A stretch of DNA of 64,000 nucleotides. Source: Clostridium_AW malenominatum (GTDB lineage Bacteria; Bacillota; Clostridia; Clostridiales; Clostridiaceae). The notes beneath the pieces are model-generated. The model worked only from the letters and a program-made list of their open reading frames with translations. It ran no database searches and was not told where the DNA came from. Made by a program: the position numbers and the translations under genes. The stretch covers positions 372,001 through 436,000 of the forward strand of contig NZ_BAAACF010000003.1 in NCBI RefSeq assembly GCF_039521365.1. Reading direction: 5' to 3'. Positions 42,375-51,153 of this stretch are shown in pieces. Within the stretch, counting starts at the first letter, position 1. Each line of letters opens with the position of its first letter.

Positions 42375-43451
42375 CTACTTTCCCTCCTTAACAGCTAACT
42401 TTTCCTGAGAATCCTTAACAATTCTTTGATGTTTCCACTTTGCTAAGAATCTATTTGCTGCTATAAGCATGATTATAATTGCTTGAATAACGGATATTAC
42501 TTCACTTGGCACATCTGTCATTCTTGCCATAATATCTGCACCAACCCTTAAATAAGCCAAAAATATAGCTCCTATTGGCACAAATAAAGGATTGTTTCTT
42601 GCTAGTATTGCTACAATTATTCCATCAAAACCGTATCCAGGTAAACTTTGCCACTGAAATCTTTGATACATTCCTAATATTTCAGTAGCTCCACCTAATC
42701 CAGCTATGAATCCACCTAAAACTTGGGAATATATAATTACTCTTCCAGTATTAATTCCAGAATATCTTGCAAAGTTCTCGTTTAACCCAGTCATTCTTAA
42801 TGCATATCCCCATTTTGACCTATACATAAATAAATAAGTCAAAATTATAGATAATATAGCTACAAAAACTCCAAGATGAATTCTTGTTCCTGGAACAATT
42901 TTTTTAAACATTGCTGTTTCTTCAAAAATAAATGAAGCCATCATTCCTGCATTTGGGTCTCTTAATATATTATTAATCACATAAATTCCTAGGTACAAAA
43001 ACACATAATTTAGCATTAGAGACGAAACTAACTCATTTGCATTCCACTTTGTTTTTAATATACCTGGTATGAATCCTGCTATAGCTCCAATTAATCCTCC
43101 AAATAATATTGCTACAATTGGATGTATTCCCATAGGTAGCATTACTTTAACAGCAATATATGAAGCTGCTACTCCTCCTATGAAAAAAGCTCCTTCGCTT
43201 ATCATATTAAATTGTTTTGCTTGAAACATTACACATACTGATAAACCTGCAAAAATAAAAGGGATTGACATTTCAATCATATTTCCAAAACGTCTAATAG
43301 ACGAAAATGGTCCCGTTAAAAATGTTGTCAATGCATTTAAAGGCTGTTTGCTTATCCCTAAAATAATTAAAAAGGCTAATGACATTGCCAATAAAATAGC
43401 TACAAAAGTTCTTATTATTTCAAATTGTGTTTCTATCTTTTTACTACTCAT
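42375..43451 (-). CDS. Nucleoside ABC transporter permease (NupP-like)
   Basis: A 358-aa polytopic permease of the same importer, with FNMISEGAFFIGGVAASY near 77 (coupling region), KTKWNANELVSSLMLNYV near 133 and YGFDGIIVAILARNNP near 273. It overlaps the ATPase gene by 8 bp and the second permease follows after one base, so the heterodimeric channel is made in step. CGGAGGG precedes the ATG. The C-terminal tail is basic and cytoplasmic. Confidence 0.9.
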   Translation of the reverse strand: MSSKKIETQFEIIRTFVAILLAMSLAFLIILGISKQPLNALTTFLTGPFSSIRRFGNMIEMSIPFIFAGLSVCVMFQAKQFNMISEGAFFIGGVAASYIAVKVMLPMGIHPIVAILFGGLIGAIAGFIPGILKTKWNANELVSSLMLNYVFLYLGIYVINNILRDPNAGMMASFIFEETAMFKKIVPGTRIHLGVFVAILSIILTYLFMYRSKWGYALRMTGLNENFARYSGINTGRVIIYSQVLGGFIAGLGGATEILGMYQRFQWQSLPGYGFDGIIVAILARNNPLFVPIGAIFLAYLRVGADIMARMTDVPSEVISVIQAIIIMLIAANRFLAKWKHQRIVKDSQEKLAVKEGK

Positions 43452-44997
43452 TCATAGCCCTCCTTATCTCTTCAGGAGATTGTTTGTTTATTCCCAACAT
43501 ATAAGTTCCTAGCTCTTCTTCTGTAACGCTAGAGCTATCCTTAAAATATGCTACAATTTCTCCACCATACATTACCATAAGACTATCGCTTAATTCCATT
43601 ACTTCATTTAAATCTGCCGATACTAATAATACACCTATTTCATTATCTCTTAATTCTACTAACTTTTTATGAATAAATTCAGTAGCGCCTACATCTATTC
43701 CTCTAGTTGGTTGATTAGCAATTATAAGCTTTGGAGAAGATGAAAATTCTCTTGCTACAACAACTTTTTGTATATTCCCGCCAGATAACATTTTTACTGG
43801 TTGACTAGGACTATCACATTTTACTTTGTAAGAACTTATAAGCTCTTTAACCATGGAATGTATTTTTCCCATATTCATTAGTCCACTTTTATTAAAATCT
43901 TTACTATTAAATCTATCTGAAATAATATTTTCTTCAATGCTTGCCTCTCCAGCTACTCCATAAGTCATTCTATCTTCTGATATATGAGAGGTTCCTAAAT
44001 CTCTTATCTGTTTTATATTTAAATTTTTTATATCATTATTATCAATTAAAATCTCGCCATTATGATATTTTTGTAAGCCCGTAATTAATTCGATAAGTTC
44101 TCTTTGTCCATTACCTTCTACACCGGCTATACCAAGTATTTCTCCTTTTCTAACAGAGAAATTTATATCCTTTAATATGTCTTTTCCTGTATCATCTACA
44201 TGATTTATATTTGTTACTTTTAAAACTGTCTCTTTAGGCTTACTAGGTCCTTTCTCTACTTTTAAAATTACATCGCGACCTACCATAAGTCTAGAAATAT
44301 CCTCTTGAGATACCTTTTTTACATCATAAACTCCTACGCTTTTTCCACTTCTTAAAATTGTTATTCTGTCACATATTTCTTTTATTTCTTTTAATTTATG
44401 GGAAATAAATATAATAGTATGTCCTTTGTCTTTCAAAGTTACTAGTTCAGTAAATAATTCCTTTGTTTCCTGGGGAGTTAACACAGCTGTAGGCTCGTCC
44501 AGTATTAATATCTCTGCTCCTCTAAGTAGTGCTTTAAGTATTTCCACCTTTTGTTTTATTCCAACAGGCAAATCTGCCACCTTTGCTCTAGGGTCTACTA
44601 TTAGATTGTACTTATGAGATATTTCCTCAGTAATTTTTATAGCTTTATCAAAATCAATAAAACCATTCTTCTTTGGCTCTATTCCTAAAACCATATTTTC
44701 TGCTACAGTAAGTGAAGGAACAAGCATAAAATGCTGATGCACCATACCAATCCCACTTTTAATTGCTATATTGGGTGAGTCAATTTTTATCTTTTGTCCC
44801 TTTAAGTAAATATCTCCTTCTTCAGGAGCCTCAAGTCCAAATAGTATTTTCATTAAAGTACTTTTACCTGCTCCATTTTCCCCCATAAGCGCATGTATTT
44901 CTCCTGCTTTAACAGAAAAATTTATATTCTTATTGGCTACCATTCCATTAGGATATACTTTGGTTATGTTATCCATCTTTAAAATTTCTCCTGACAA
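43444..44997 (-). CDS. Nucleoside ABC transporter ATPase (NupO-like, two domains)
   Basis: About 517 aa, a tandem ABC ATPase. The first half has Walker A GENGAGKST, PVGIKQKVEILKALLRG as its signature region and ILDEPTAVLT. The second half has the weaker P-loop-like GVEGNGQRE and SGGNIQKVVVARE with IANQPTRGID. Asymmetric nucleotide sites of this sort are usual in BMP importers. I chose a TTG at 44997 (MSGEILKMDN), 9 nt after GAGG; an ATG at 44976 after AGGAG is an alternative. It is followed by the two permease genes and preceded by a hairpin and the BMP gene. Confidence 0.92.
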   Translation of the reverse strand: MSGEILKMDNITKVYPNGMVANKNINFSVKAGEIHALMGENGAGKSTLMKILFGLEAPEEGDIYLKGQKIKIDSPNIAIKSGIGMVHQHFMLVPSLTVAENMVLGIEPKKNGFIDFDKAIKITEEISHKYNLIVDPRAKVADLPVGIKQKVEILKALLRGAEILILDEPTAVLTPQETKELFTELVTLKDKGHTIIFISHKLKEIKEICDRITILRSGKSVGVYDVKKVSQEDISRLMVGRDVILKVEKGPSKPKETVLKVTNINHVDDTGKDILKDINFSVRKGEILGIAGVEGNGQRELIELITGLQKYHNGEILIDNNDIKNLNIKQIRDLGTSHISEDRMTYGVAGEASIEENIISDRFNSKDFNKSGLMNMGKIHSMVKELISSYKVKCDSPSQPVKMLSGGNIQKVVVAREFSSSPKLIIANQPTRGIDVGATEFIHKKLVELRDNEIGVLLVSADLNEVMELSDSLMVMYGGEIVAYFKDSSSVTEEELGTYMLGINKQSPEEIRRAMNE

Positions 44998-45038
44998 ATC
45001 CTTCACCTCTACTCATATGATTTTACTAATTAAATTAT

Positions 45039-45066
45039 ATGCACTGGGTTTAGCCAGTGCATATTC
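45039..45066 (-). promoter_or_regulatory. Stem-loop between the BMP gene and the ATPase gene
   Basis: ATATGCACTGG and CCAGTGCATAT form an 11-bp stem right after the BMP stop codon, but no T run follows. It probably stabilises the BMP message and lowers expression of the downstream transporter genes, a usual feature of importer operons. Confidence 0.65.
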
Positions 45067-45071
45067 ATGTA

Positions 45072-46193
45072 TTAAGGTTTTACTGCATTTCTTATTTCAT
45101 TAAGAACTTTTGTATCCATTCCAATAGCTGAATCAACCTTTATTTCTCCAGCAACTATCTTCTTTGAAAGCTCTTCTACAAACTTTCTCATATCTTCTGG
45201 AACATTCTTATTGTAGTACTCATTTATAGCTAGTCCAACAGCATCTTCTTTTATTCCTAAAGCCTCAGCTGTTCCCCATGGTAATTTTCCTTGTGTGTGA
45301 AGTTCTATTGCTCTTACTAAAGAGTTATCAACTCTTTTTAAAACTGAGCTCATAATTAAATTTGCTTTTTCTTCATCATCTTTAAATAATAAAGCTTGGT
45401 CGGAGTCAACACCAATAGCATATTTCTTTTCTATTTTAGCTGCATCTAATGCACCTAAACCTGCTTGAGAAGCAACTGGGAATACTAAATCTACCTTCTG
45501 GTTAAATTGAGCTAAAGCCATTTCTTTACCCTTTGCGCTATTGAAGAAATCTCCAATATAAGATATAGCTACTTTCATTTGTGGGTCCACATGCTGAGCA
45601 CCTTTTATATATCCTATAAGAAAATCGTTTATTACAGGTATATCTGCCCCACCAACAAAACCAATAACTTTTTCTTTGTTAGCTAACTTCATGTTTGAAG
45701 CAGTTATTTTTGTTGCTAAAGCTCCTGCTAAGAAAGATCCTTCATTTTGCTTATAATTTATTGAGTATACATTTTTGAAATCTCCTTTTGAATAATCTAC
45801 AGAAGAGTCAAATAATATGTATTTTTTATCTGGGTGCTGAGGTGCAACTTTTTGTAAATATTCTTGCATCTGCCATGTTCCAACAATTATTATATCCCAA
45901 TTCTCTTCAGATACGTCTGCCAATGTTGGTTCCCATTTTGTTTGATCTGGCCCAATTTCTATTACTTTTGTCTCAGCTTTAAATTTTTCCTTGATTTGAT
46001 TTAAACCCTCATTTGCTGAGTCGAAAAAGGATTTATCACCTAAGTTACCATTAAGCAGTAATACAATTTTTAATGCTTTGTCCTTTCCATCATCCTTAGG
46101 AGTTTGTCCACCAGAGTCTTTACTTCCACATCCAGTTAGTGTTAATGTTATAAACATTAATACACTTAGCATTAAAGATAATACTTTTTTCAT
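45072..46193 (-). CDS. BMP-family nucleoside-binding lipoprotein
   Basis: A 373-aa surface lipoprotein, the substrate-binding subunit of the importer. The signal peptide ends in lipobox LTGC (Cys 22); the body has the BMP fold with LNGNLGDKSFFDSANEGL near 50, NYKQNEGSFLAGALA near 145 and GFVGGADIPVINDFLIGY near 175. Members include PnrA and NupN, which bind purine or other nucleosides. TGGAGGGG precedes the ATG. It is first in the operon, under the promoter at 46253-46281, with two LacI-type operators in its leader. Confidence 0.92.
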   Translation of the reverse strand: MKKVLSLMLSVLMFITLTLTGCGSKDSGGQTPKDDGKDKALKIVLLLNGNLGDKSFFDSANEGLNQIKEKFKAETKVIEIGPDQTKWEPTLADVSEENWDIIIVGTWQMQEYLQKVAPQHPDKKYILFDSSVDYSKGDFKNVYSINYKQNEGSFLAGALATKITASNMKLANKEKVIGFVGGADIPVINDFLIGYIKGAQHVDPQMKVAISYIGDFFNSAKGKEMALAQFNQKVDLVFPVASQAGLGALDAAKIEKKYAIGVDSDQALLFKDDEEKANLIMSSVLKRVDNSLVRAIELHTQGKLPWGTAEALGIKEDAVGLAINEYYNKNVPEDMRKFVEELSKKIVAGEIKVDSAIGMDTKVLNEIRNAVKP

Positions 46194-46212
46194 TTTTACC
46201 CCTCCATTTTAA

Positions 46213-46236
46213 TAAAACGTTTTAGTAAAACGTTTA
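46213..46236 (-). promoter_or_regulatory. Tandem LacI-type operators in the leader of the BMP gene
   Basis: TAAAACGTTTTA (46213-46224) is a perfect 12-bp palindrome with the CG centre typical of LacI-family operators. A second core AAACGTTT lies at 46228-46235, its centre 13 bp away. Both lie just after the likely transcription start, so bound repressor would block elongation. The LacI protein encoded inside the operon is the natural candidate; the CcpA-like protein is another. Confidence 0.78.
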
Positions 46237-46252
46237 CTTAGTGTTTATATTA

Positions 46253-46281
46253 ATTATAAAAGCTTTCTCTAAACATTTCAA
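46253..46281 (-). promoter_or_regulatory. Sigma-A promoter of the nucleoside operon
   Basis: TTGAAA (46276-46281), a 17-bp spacer and TATAAT (46253-46258) on the minus strand, 60 bp before the BMP ATG. A second AT-rich box nearer the gene is a weaker alternative. Confidence 0.8.
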
Positions 46282-46304
46282 CAACATTTTTTTACATAAT
46301 ACAA

Positions 46305-46348
46305 AATATTAAAAGGTATATGAATATATTCACATACCTTTTAATATT
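46305..46348 (-). terminator. Terminator after manC
   Basis: AAAAGGTATGTGAA and TTCATATACCTTTT (minus strand) form a long stem, extended by A/T pairs and followed by T residues, right after the manC stop. It shields the BMP promoter from upstream transcription. Confidence 0.82.
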
Positions 46349-46349
46349 T

Positions 46350-47417
46350 TTATATATATTTATCTAATTCACCATCATCTTTTAACTCTGCTACTAAATG
46401 CTTAATTTCCTGATCCTTATTTTTGTCCATAACAAGCAATACATCTCCAGCATCTACTATGATTAAATCTTTCACCCCAAAACCAATTACTAATTTTTCT
46501 CCACCAAACACAATGCAATTGTCACATTCCTCCATAAAAGCATTTCCTGTTACATTATTTCCTCGGAAATTTTTTAAAAACCTAGATAACGACATAAAGT
46601 TTCCAATATCATCCCAAGCAAACTCACATTTTATCACATATGCCTTTCTTGTCTTTTGCATTATTCCAAAGTCTACGGAAATACCTTCTATTAGATTATA
46701 CTCTTCCCTCGTTGTGTCATCTTCTTTCTCAGTTCCTAAGTTAGCATATATATTCATCATACTTCTATACATTTTAGGTAAATACTTTTCCATTTCTCTT
46801 AAATATACATCTGCTCTCCATACAAACATCCCACTGTTCCAAAGATAGGTTCCTTTCGCTATTAGATCCTTAGCCACTTCTAAATTAGGCTTTTCTACAA
46901 ATCTTTCAACTCTATAGGCTGCAATTTCTCCCGTAATTCTCTCTCCAGTTTGTATATATCCATATCCTGTCTCTGGTCTTGAAGGAGGAACCCCTATGGT
47001 AATAAGCCCTCTTCTTCTTTCTACCGTTTCAACAGCTTGAGTAATTGTATCTAAAAATGCCTTTTCACCTTCTATATAGTGATCGGACGGAAGTACTACC
47101 ATCACGGCATCCTTATCTTTCTTTAATAGCTTAATAGCTGATAGCCCTATACAGGTTGCAGTTTCTTTATTTGAAGGTTCAACAAAAATATTGTCCTTAT
47201 TAATTTCTGGAAGTTCCTCTGATATCTTATCTAAATACTTCTCGTTAGTAACAACAAAAATGTTTTCCTTGCTGACTAAAGGCTTTATTCTATCAACAGT
47301 ATTTCTTAAAAAACTCTTATTATTAATTATTTTAAGGAATTGTTTAGGATTCTTGTCCCTTGATAACGGATATAATCTTGTACCCTTACCGCCTGCAAGT
47401 ATCAACGCATATAACAA
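46350..47417 (-). CDS. manC: Mannose-1-phosphate guanylyltransferase
   Basis: Makes GDP-mannose from mannose 1-phosphate and GTP, a precursor for surface polysaccharide. The 355-aa nucleotidyltransferase opens YALILAGGKGTRLYPLSRDK, has VLPSDHYI near 107, GYGYIQ near 150, EKPN near 171 and the WNSGMFVW near 190 motif, all typical of the ManC core; the short length means no fused isomerase domain. The start is a TTG at 47417, 8 nt after GGAG. No phosphomannomutase or mannose-6-P isomerase lies nearby. A 15-bp perfect inverted repeat sits directly upstream. Confidence 0.92.
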   Translation of the reverse strand: MLYALILAGGKGTRLYPLSRDKNPKQFLKIINNKSFLRNTVDRIKPLVSKENIFVVTNEKYLDKISEELPEINKDNIFVEPSNKETATCIGLSAIKLLKKDKDAVMVVLPSDHYIEGEKAFLDTITQAVETVERRRGLITIGVPPSRPETGYGYIQTGERITGEIAAYRVERFVEKPNLEVAKDLIAKGTYLWNSGMFVWRADVYLREMEKYLPKMYRSMMNIYANLGTEKEDDTTREEYNLIEGISVDFGIMQKTRKAYVIKCEFAWDDIGNFMSLSRFLKNFRGNNVTGNAFMEECDNCIVFGGEKLVIGFGVKDLIIVDAGDVLLVMDKNKDQEIKHLVAELKDDGELDKYI

Positions 47418-47430
47418 AAACACCACTCCG

Positions 47431-47467
47431 TTTTATTGTTCATAAATATATATTATGAACAATAAAA
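47431..47467. repeat. Perfect 15-bp inverted repeat upstream of manC
   Basis: TTTTATTGTTCATAA (47431-47445) and TTATGAACAATAAAA (47453-47467) are exact complements with a 7-nt AT spacer. It lies between the UlaA-type gene stop and the manC Shine-Dalgarno. Without a T run it is not a simple terminator and could be an operator or a hairpin close to the ribosome-binding site. Confidence 0.7.
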
Positions 47468-47479
47468 GGAAGTGGTGAA

Positions 47480-48718
47480 TCAAAACAACAATTTTCTCAA
47501 AAAAGTGAATATAATTGCTAAAATTCCAAAATCCGAATCTGCGTAACAAGTTCTCATTAATCCAATGTGAGGCCTTAATAGAGGTAGCAAGAATATAGGA
47601 ATAACGGTTATAATTATTCCATGCACAAAGGCAGATAAAAGCGCCCCTTTTCTTTTTCCAACTACATACCCGAAAATACCTGCTAATCCTCCCGAAAATA
47701 AATGAGTCGTTACAGGTGGCACAACTACGGGACTTTTGATTTTTATCTGAACCATTAGTGTAACTATTCCTCCAACTAAGCTAGTAACAAACCCTAGCAT
47801 AACGATTTCTGGATTATAGGTAAAAAATACTGCACTATCCATGGCTGGTTTTGCGTCCTTAATTATTTTCTCTCCTATACCTTTAAATGCAAATAATATC
47901 TCGTCTGTCATCATTCTTACACCTAATATGATTAAATAAAAAGCTACGGTAAAGTTAATGCTATACTTAAAGGCTATATATAACTTATTGGTTTCCCCAG
48001 TAAAATCATATAAAAAACCATTTTCTATATTTATAATGGCTAACAGATATATAAAGAACATACTTATTGCCATTAAAACACTACTATCTCTCATAAAAGA
48101 AGATTTTTTCTTCTCTTTCTTCTCTTCCTTAGAATTTTTAAATATTAAGGAGGTCATTCCTCCTATTAAGCAAGCAACGCTTCCAAAATGAGCTAGTCCA
48201 ATATCCTCTCTACCCGTTATTTTCTTTATAAAAGGTGCGGTTATAAAGGGAAGAAAACTCATAAAAAAACCTAGATAAATTCCTGATAATATTATTAGTG
48301 AATAAGTTGGTTTATCATTTATAAGTAATGCCAACATACCAGACATATATAAAATATAATATCCATTAATAAAAATGTACTTTAAAGGCGTAAGTTTAGC
48401 TATTATAATATTTATTACCATAGCAATTATCATTATAAATAATGCATTTTTACCATAGCTATATCCAACAATACTAATCATAGTCTCATTGCTAGGAATT
48501 ATATCAAATACATGAAGGGATCTCCTAATTGTTAAGCTCAGTACTCCTAAAGTGCTAATAGCTAAATTAGAACCAAAAACTATTATGTTATACCCCATAA
48601 TCGCCTTAACAATAGACACTAGCAGATTGTTTATTTCTTTTTTCTGCATTAAGATGCCTATGGTAATTACAAATACTAAAACTACATCCGTTTTCATCAG
48701 TATATCTAACTTTTCCAT
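47480..48718 (-). CDS. PTS membrane subunit IIC, UlaA/SgaT-type
   Basis: A 412-aa polytopic protein, likely the membrane channel of a phosphotransferase system. Roughly ten to eleven hydrophobic segments, the SgaT/UlaA-like IGLAHFGSVACLIGG near 170, VPPVTTHLFSGGLAG near 330 and CYADSDFG near the C-terminus suggest the UlaA family (ascorbate type). The transported sugar or acid is not certain. It is last in a regulator-IIB-IIC operon; no catabolic enzyme follows. A good AAAGGATT lies before the ATG. Confidence 0.8.
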   Translation of the reverse strand: MEKLDILMKTDVVLVFVITIGILMQKKEINNLLVSIVKAIMGYNIIVFGSNLAISTLGVLSLTIRRSLHVFDIIPSNETMISIVGYSYGKNALFIMIIAMVINIIIAKLTPLKYIFINGYYILYMSGMLALLINDKPTYSLIILSGIYLGFFMSFLPFITAPFIKKITGREDIGLAHFGSVACLIGGMTSLIFKNSKEEKKEKKKSSFMRDSSVLMAISMFFIYLLAIINIENGFLYDFTGETNKLYIAFKYSINFTVAFYLIILGVRMMTDEILFAFKGIGEKIIKDAKPAMDSAVFFTYNPEIVMLGFVTSLVGGIVTLMVQIKIKSPVVVPPVTTHLFSGGLAGIFGYVVGKRKGALLSAFVHGIIITVIPIFLLPLLRPHIGLMRTCYADSDFGILAIIFTFLRKLLF

Positions 48719-48720
48719 AG

Positions 48721-49002
48721 CTAAAATCCTTTACTTTTAATATAATTAGTTAACTTGCTATTAAGCTCTTCTTCATCTAATAAGTCTTCTAACTCTATTT
48801 TCTCTATGCTTTTCCTATTAACATTAAAATTTATATCTTCAGAGCATATATATAAATCAGGCTCATAAAATTCTGCTGTGGTTATATCAGATCTAATAAC
48901 ATTATATTTGACATCCTTGTTCTTAAAGTACTTTCTAACGTTAGACTCAATTATAAAACTACTTCCTAATCCTAAACTACACAGAACCACTATGTTAAGC
49001 AT
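48721..49002 (-). CDS. PTS subunit IIB, UlaB-like
   Basis: A 93-aa phosphocarrier. VVLCSLGLGSSFIIE near residue 5-18 has the phosphorylation-site cysteine 8 and a P-loop-like CxxGxGSS. It passes phosphate from IIA to the sugar bound by IIC. The gene sits two bases before the IIC gene and overlaps the regulator by 13 bp, so the three are translated together. AAGGAGGG precedes the ATG. Confidence 0.85.
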   Translation of the reverse strand: MLNIVVLCSLGLGSSFIIESNVRKYFKNKDVKYNVIRSDITTAEFYEPDLYICSEDINFNVNRKSIEKIELEDLLDEEELNSKLTNYIKSKGF

Positions 49003-51095
49003 TCTATTCCCTCCTTATATTCCAGTAGAAGTGAAATTAATTCTTCACTACTTTTACATTGGAGTAACCTTTTAAAATTGCTTCTATTAGTTACAAATCC
49101 CGTTATTTCTTCTAATGCTTTAAGATGTTCTTTATTGTTTCTTGTGGCAAAACATATTAATAAGCTTACAGGGTCATGTTTTTTATGGCCAAACTTTATT
49201 GGATTCTTAAGAGTTACTATAGAAAATCCCGTTTTATATACGCCCTCTTCTGACTTAGCATGAGGTAAGGCTATTCCTTGAGAAATAACAATATATGGCC
49301 CATTTTTCCCTTTCCTCTCATGACAATTTATTAAGCTATTTAGGTAATTACCGCTTATATATCCTGCATTTTGAAGAAGCTCTCCTGCAAATCTTATACC
49401 TTCCTCTGGCGTTTCAACACTTACATTAGCCTTTACTAAATCTTTGCTTAAAAAGTCCCACAGATGTAAGTCTTCCTCTTCATATTCTCCTTGAATATAC
49501 TTTTCTAAATCCTTTTCTAATTCTTCTTTATTGTTTATAGTACAATAGCTCTCTATTATTTTCACAATGTCATGAATGTTTACTTTTTCCCCCCTTACCT
49601 TAGGAGTAAAAATTTTAGATAATTGTTCTCTATCTTCTTTATTGATAAGAGGATTAACCACTATAACTGGTGAAGTAGATTCCTTTACAGCAACCGTACT
49701 AATTACGTAATCGATATCAAAAATATTTCTCGAAATAAATTGATTATATGAAATTATATCTACAATTTCTATATCTTCATAATAATTCTTCAACCTACTT
49801 GCTAAAAGCTTTGAAGTCCCAACTCCTGTGGAACAAACTACAATAACTCTTTTTTTAGAAGCATATCCCTTATTCATTTTTTCAATAGCTGCTACAAAAT
49901 GAAGACATATATAAGATATTTCATCACTACTTAAAACCACATTGAATTCCTTATTTATTATTTCGCTAGCTTTAGATGTAATGTTATAAAACCTTGGGTA
50001 AGAATTTTTTATATCATCTCTAAAGCAGTTTTTTATCTCTATATTATATTTTGCTCTGTTTATGGCAGGCATAAGATGAACAAAAAGTCCATTTGTTATT
50101 TCTTCTTTATTATTTAAGTTTACTCTTCCTTCTTTCTGGAATAAGTCTAACATATTATCTATACAATGTATAAGTCTATCCCTTTCCATTAAGTTGGAAA
50201 ATATGTCATCTTCTAAAAATTTAGCAGGATTGGCCCCTAAAAAATGCATTGTAATCCAAATTACTTCTGTTTTAGGAATGGTTATATTGTATCTTTTAGA
50301 CATTTCATCACAATACTTCTTTCCCTCATCATATTCAAAGGTTTCAGAAATATAATCCATCTTCTCATATTCAATATCAACAATAAAGTCTTGCTGTATT
50401 CTTTTAATCATTATACAGGTATTCATTATAATGTTATAGAAAGAAATATCTGATACTTCTATGTTTCTATCCTCCATAAATTCCATAAGCAGTTCCCAAA
50501 TCTGCTTTATATCTATGCCATAAAAATAATTCCATATCATTAAGTCATAAATACTTTCAGGATGAAGTAATCCTTGAATTTTTGAATAGTCATAGCTCTC
50601 ATATATAATGTCATATATAGTTCTTCTTTTCTCTAGTTCTTTCCCTACTATATATATTCCTTTATTTCTTTTTCTTATTAACTCAATATTTCTATCCCTA
50701 AGATACGACTCAGCCTCATCTAAGTATTTTGAAACAGTTATTCTGCTTACGCCTATAAAATTTGCAATTTCTTGAAGAGTTCTTGAATAATGACTTTTTA
50801 AAAGATACAATATGAGCCTATTCTTATTGCTAAAGCCTAGGTAGTTTTTATATATGGATTCCTTATTAGCTAAAAGGTCTATTTGACTTTTCGTTAAAGA
50901 TACCTTTATACCTAAGCCATACTTTCTTTCTATTATAGGCATATTGTTTCTTTTTAAAATATAATCAATATTATCTATAGCATATCTTATAGTTCTTTCA
51001 CTTATATTTATCATTTCTGAAATTTCTTTTATAGATATGAATTTTTCTGCCTCTACCAGACTTTGCAATATTTTATATTCTATATCTTTAATCAT
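48990..51095 (-). CDS. PRD-containing transcription regulator with IIB and IIA domains
   Basis: About 701 aa, an MtlR/LicR-type multi-domain regulator. It has an N-terminal HTH (ISIKEISEMINISERTIRYA), a second HTH (TLQEIANFIGVSRITVSKYL), two PRD domains (about 180-290 and 300-410, with HLMPAINRAKY), an EIIB-like domain (VVCSTGVGTSKLL near 424) and a C-terminal EIIA of the mannitol/fructose type (ALPHAKSEEG near 610). It likely responds to the phosphorylation state of its PTS. The EIIA is the only one in this cluster. I start at the ATG at 51095 after AGGTG; an in-frame GTG lies within that site. Confidence 0.87.
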   Translation of the reverse strand: MIKDIEYKILQSLVEAEKFISIKEISEMINISERTIRYAIDNIDYILKRNNMPIIERKYGLGIKVSLTKSQIDLLANKESIYKNYLGFSNKNRLILYLLKSHYSRTLQEIANFIGVSRITVSKYLDEAESYLRDRNIELIRKRNKGIYIVGKELEKRRTIYDIIYESYDYSKIQGLLHPESIYDLMIWNYFYGIDIKQIWELLMEFMEDRNIEVSDISFYNIIMNTCIMIKRIQQDFIVDIEYEKMDYISETFEYDEGKKYCDEMSKRYNITIPKTEVIWITMHFLGANPAKFLEDDIFSNLMERDRLIHCIDNMLDLFQKEGRVNLNNKEEITNGLFVHLMPAINRAKYNIEIKNCFRDDIKNSYPRFYNITSKASEIINKEFNVVLSSDEISYICLHFVAAIEKMNKGYASKKRVIVVCSTGVGTSKLLASRLKNYYEDIEIVDIISYNQFISRNIFDIDYVISTVAVKESTSPVIVVNPLINKEDREQLSKIFTPKVRGEKVNIHDIVKIIESYCTINNKEELEKDLEKYIQGEYEEEDLHLWDFLSKDLVKANVSVETPEEGIRFAGELLQNAGYISGNYLNSLINCHERKGKNGPYIVISQGIALPHAKSEEGVYKTGFSIVTLKNPIKFGHKKHDPVSLLICFATRNNKEHLKALEEITGFVTNRSNFKRLLQCKSSEELISLLLEYKEGIECLT

Positions 51096-51126
51096 ATTAA
51101 TCACCTACTATAAACATTATATAAAA

Positions 51127-51152
51127 TAGAGGATGGCAATACCATCCTCTAT
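51127..51152 (-). terminator. Terminator of the ABC importer operon
   Basis: TAGAGGATGG and CCATCCTCTA form a perfect 10-bp stem directly after the ATPase stop, with T residues after it on the minus strand. Confidence 0.85.
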
Positions 51153-51153
51153 T

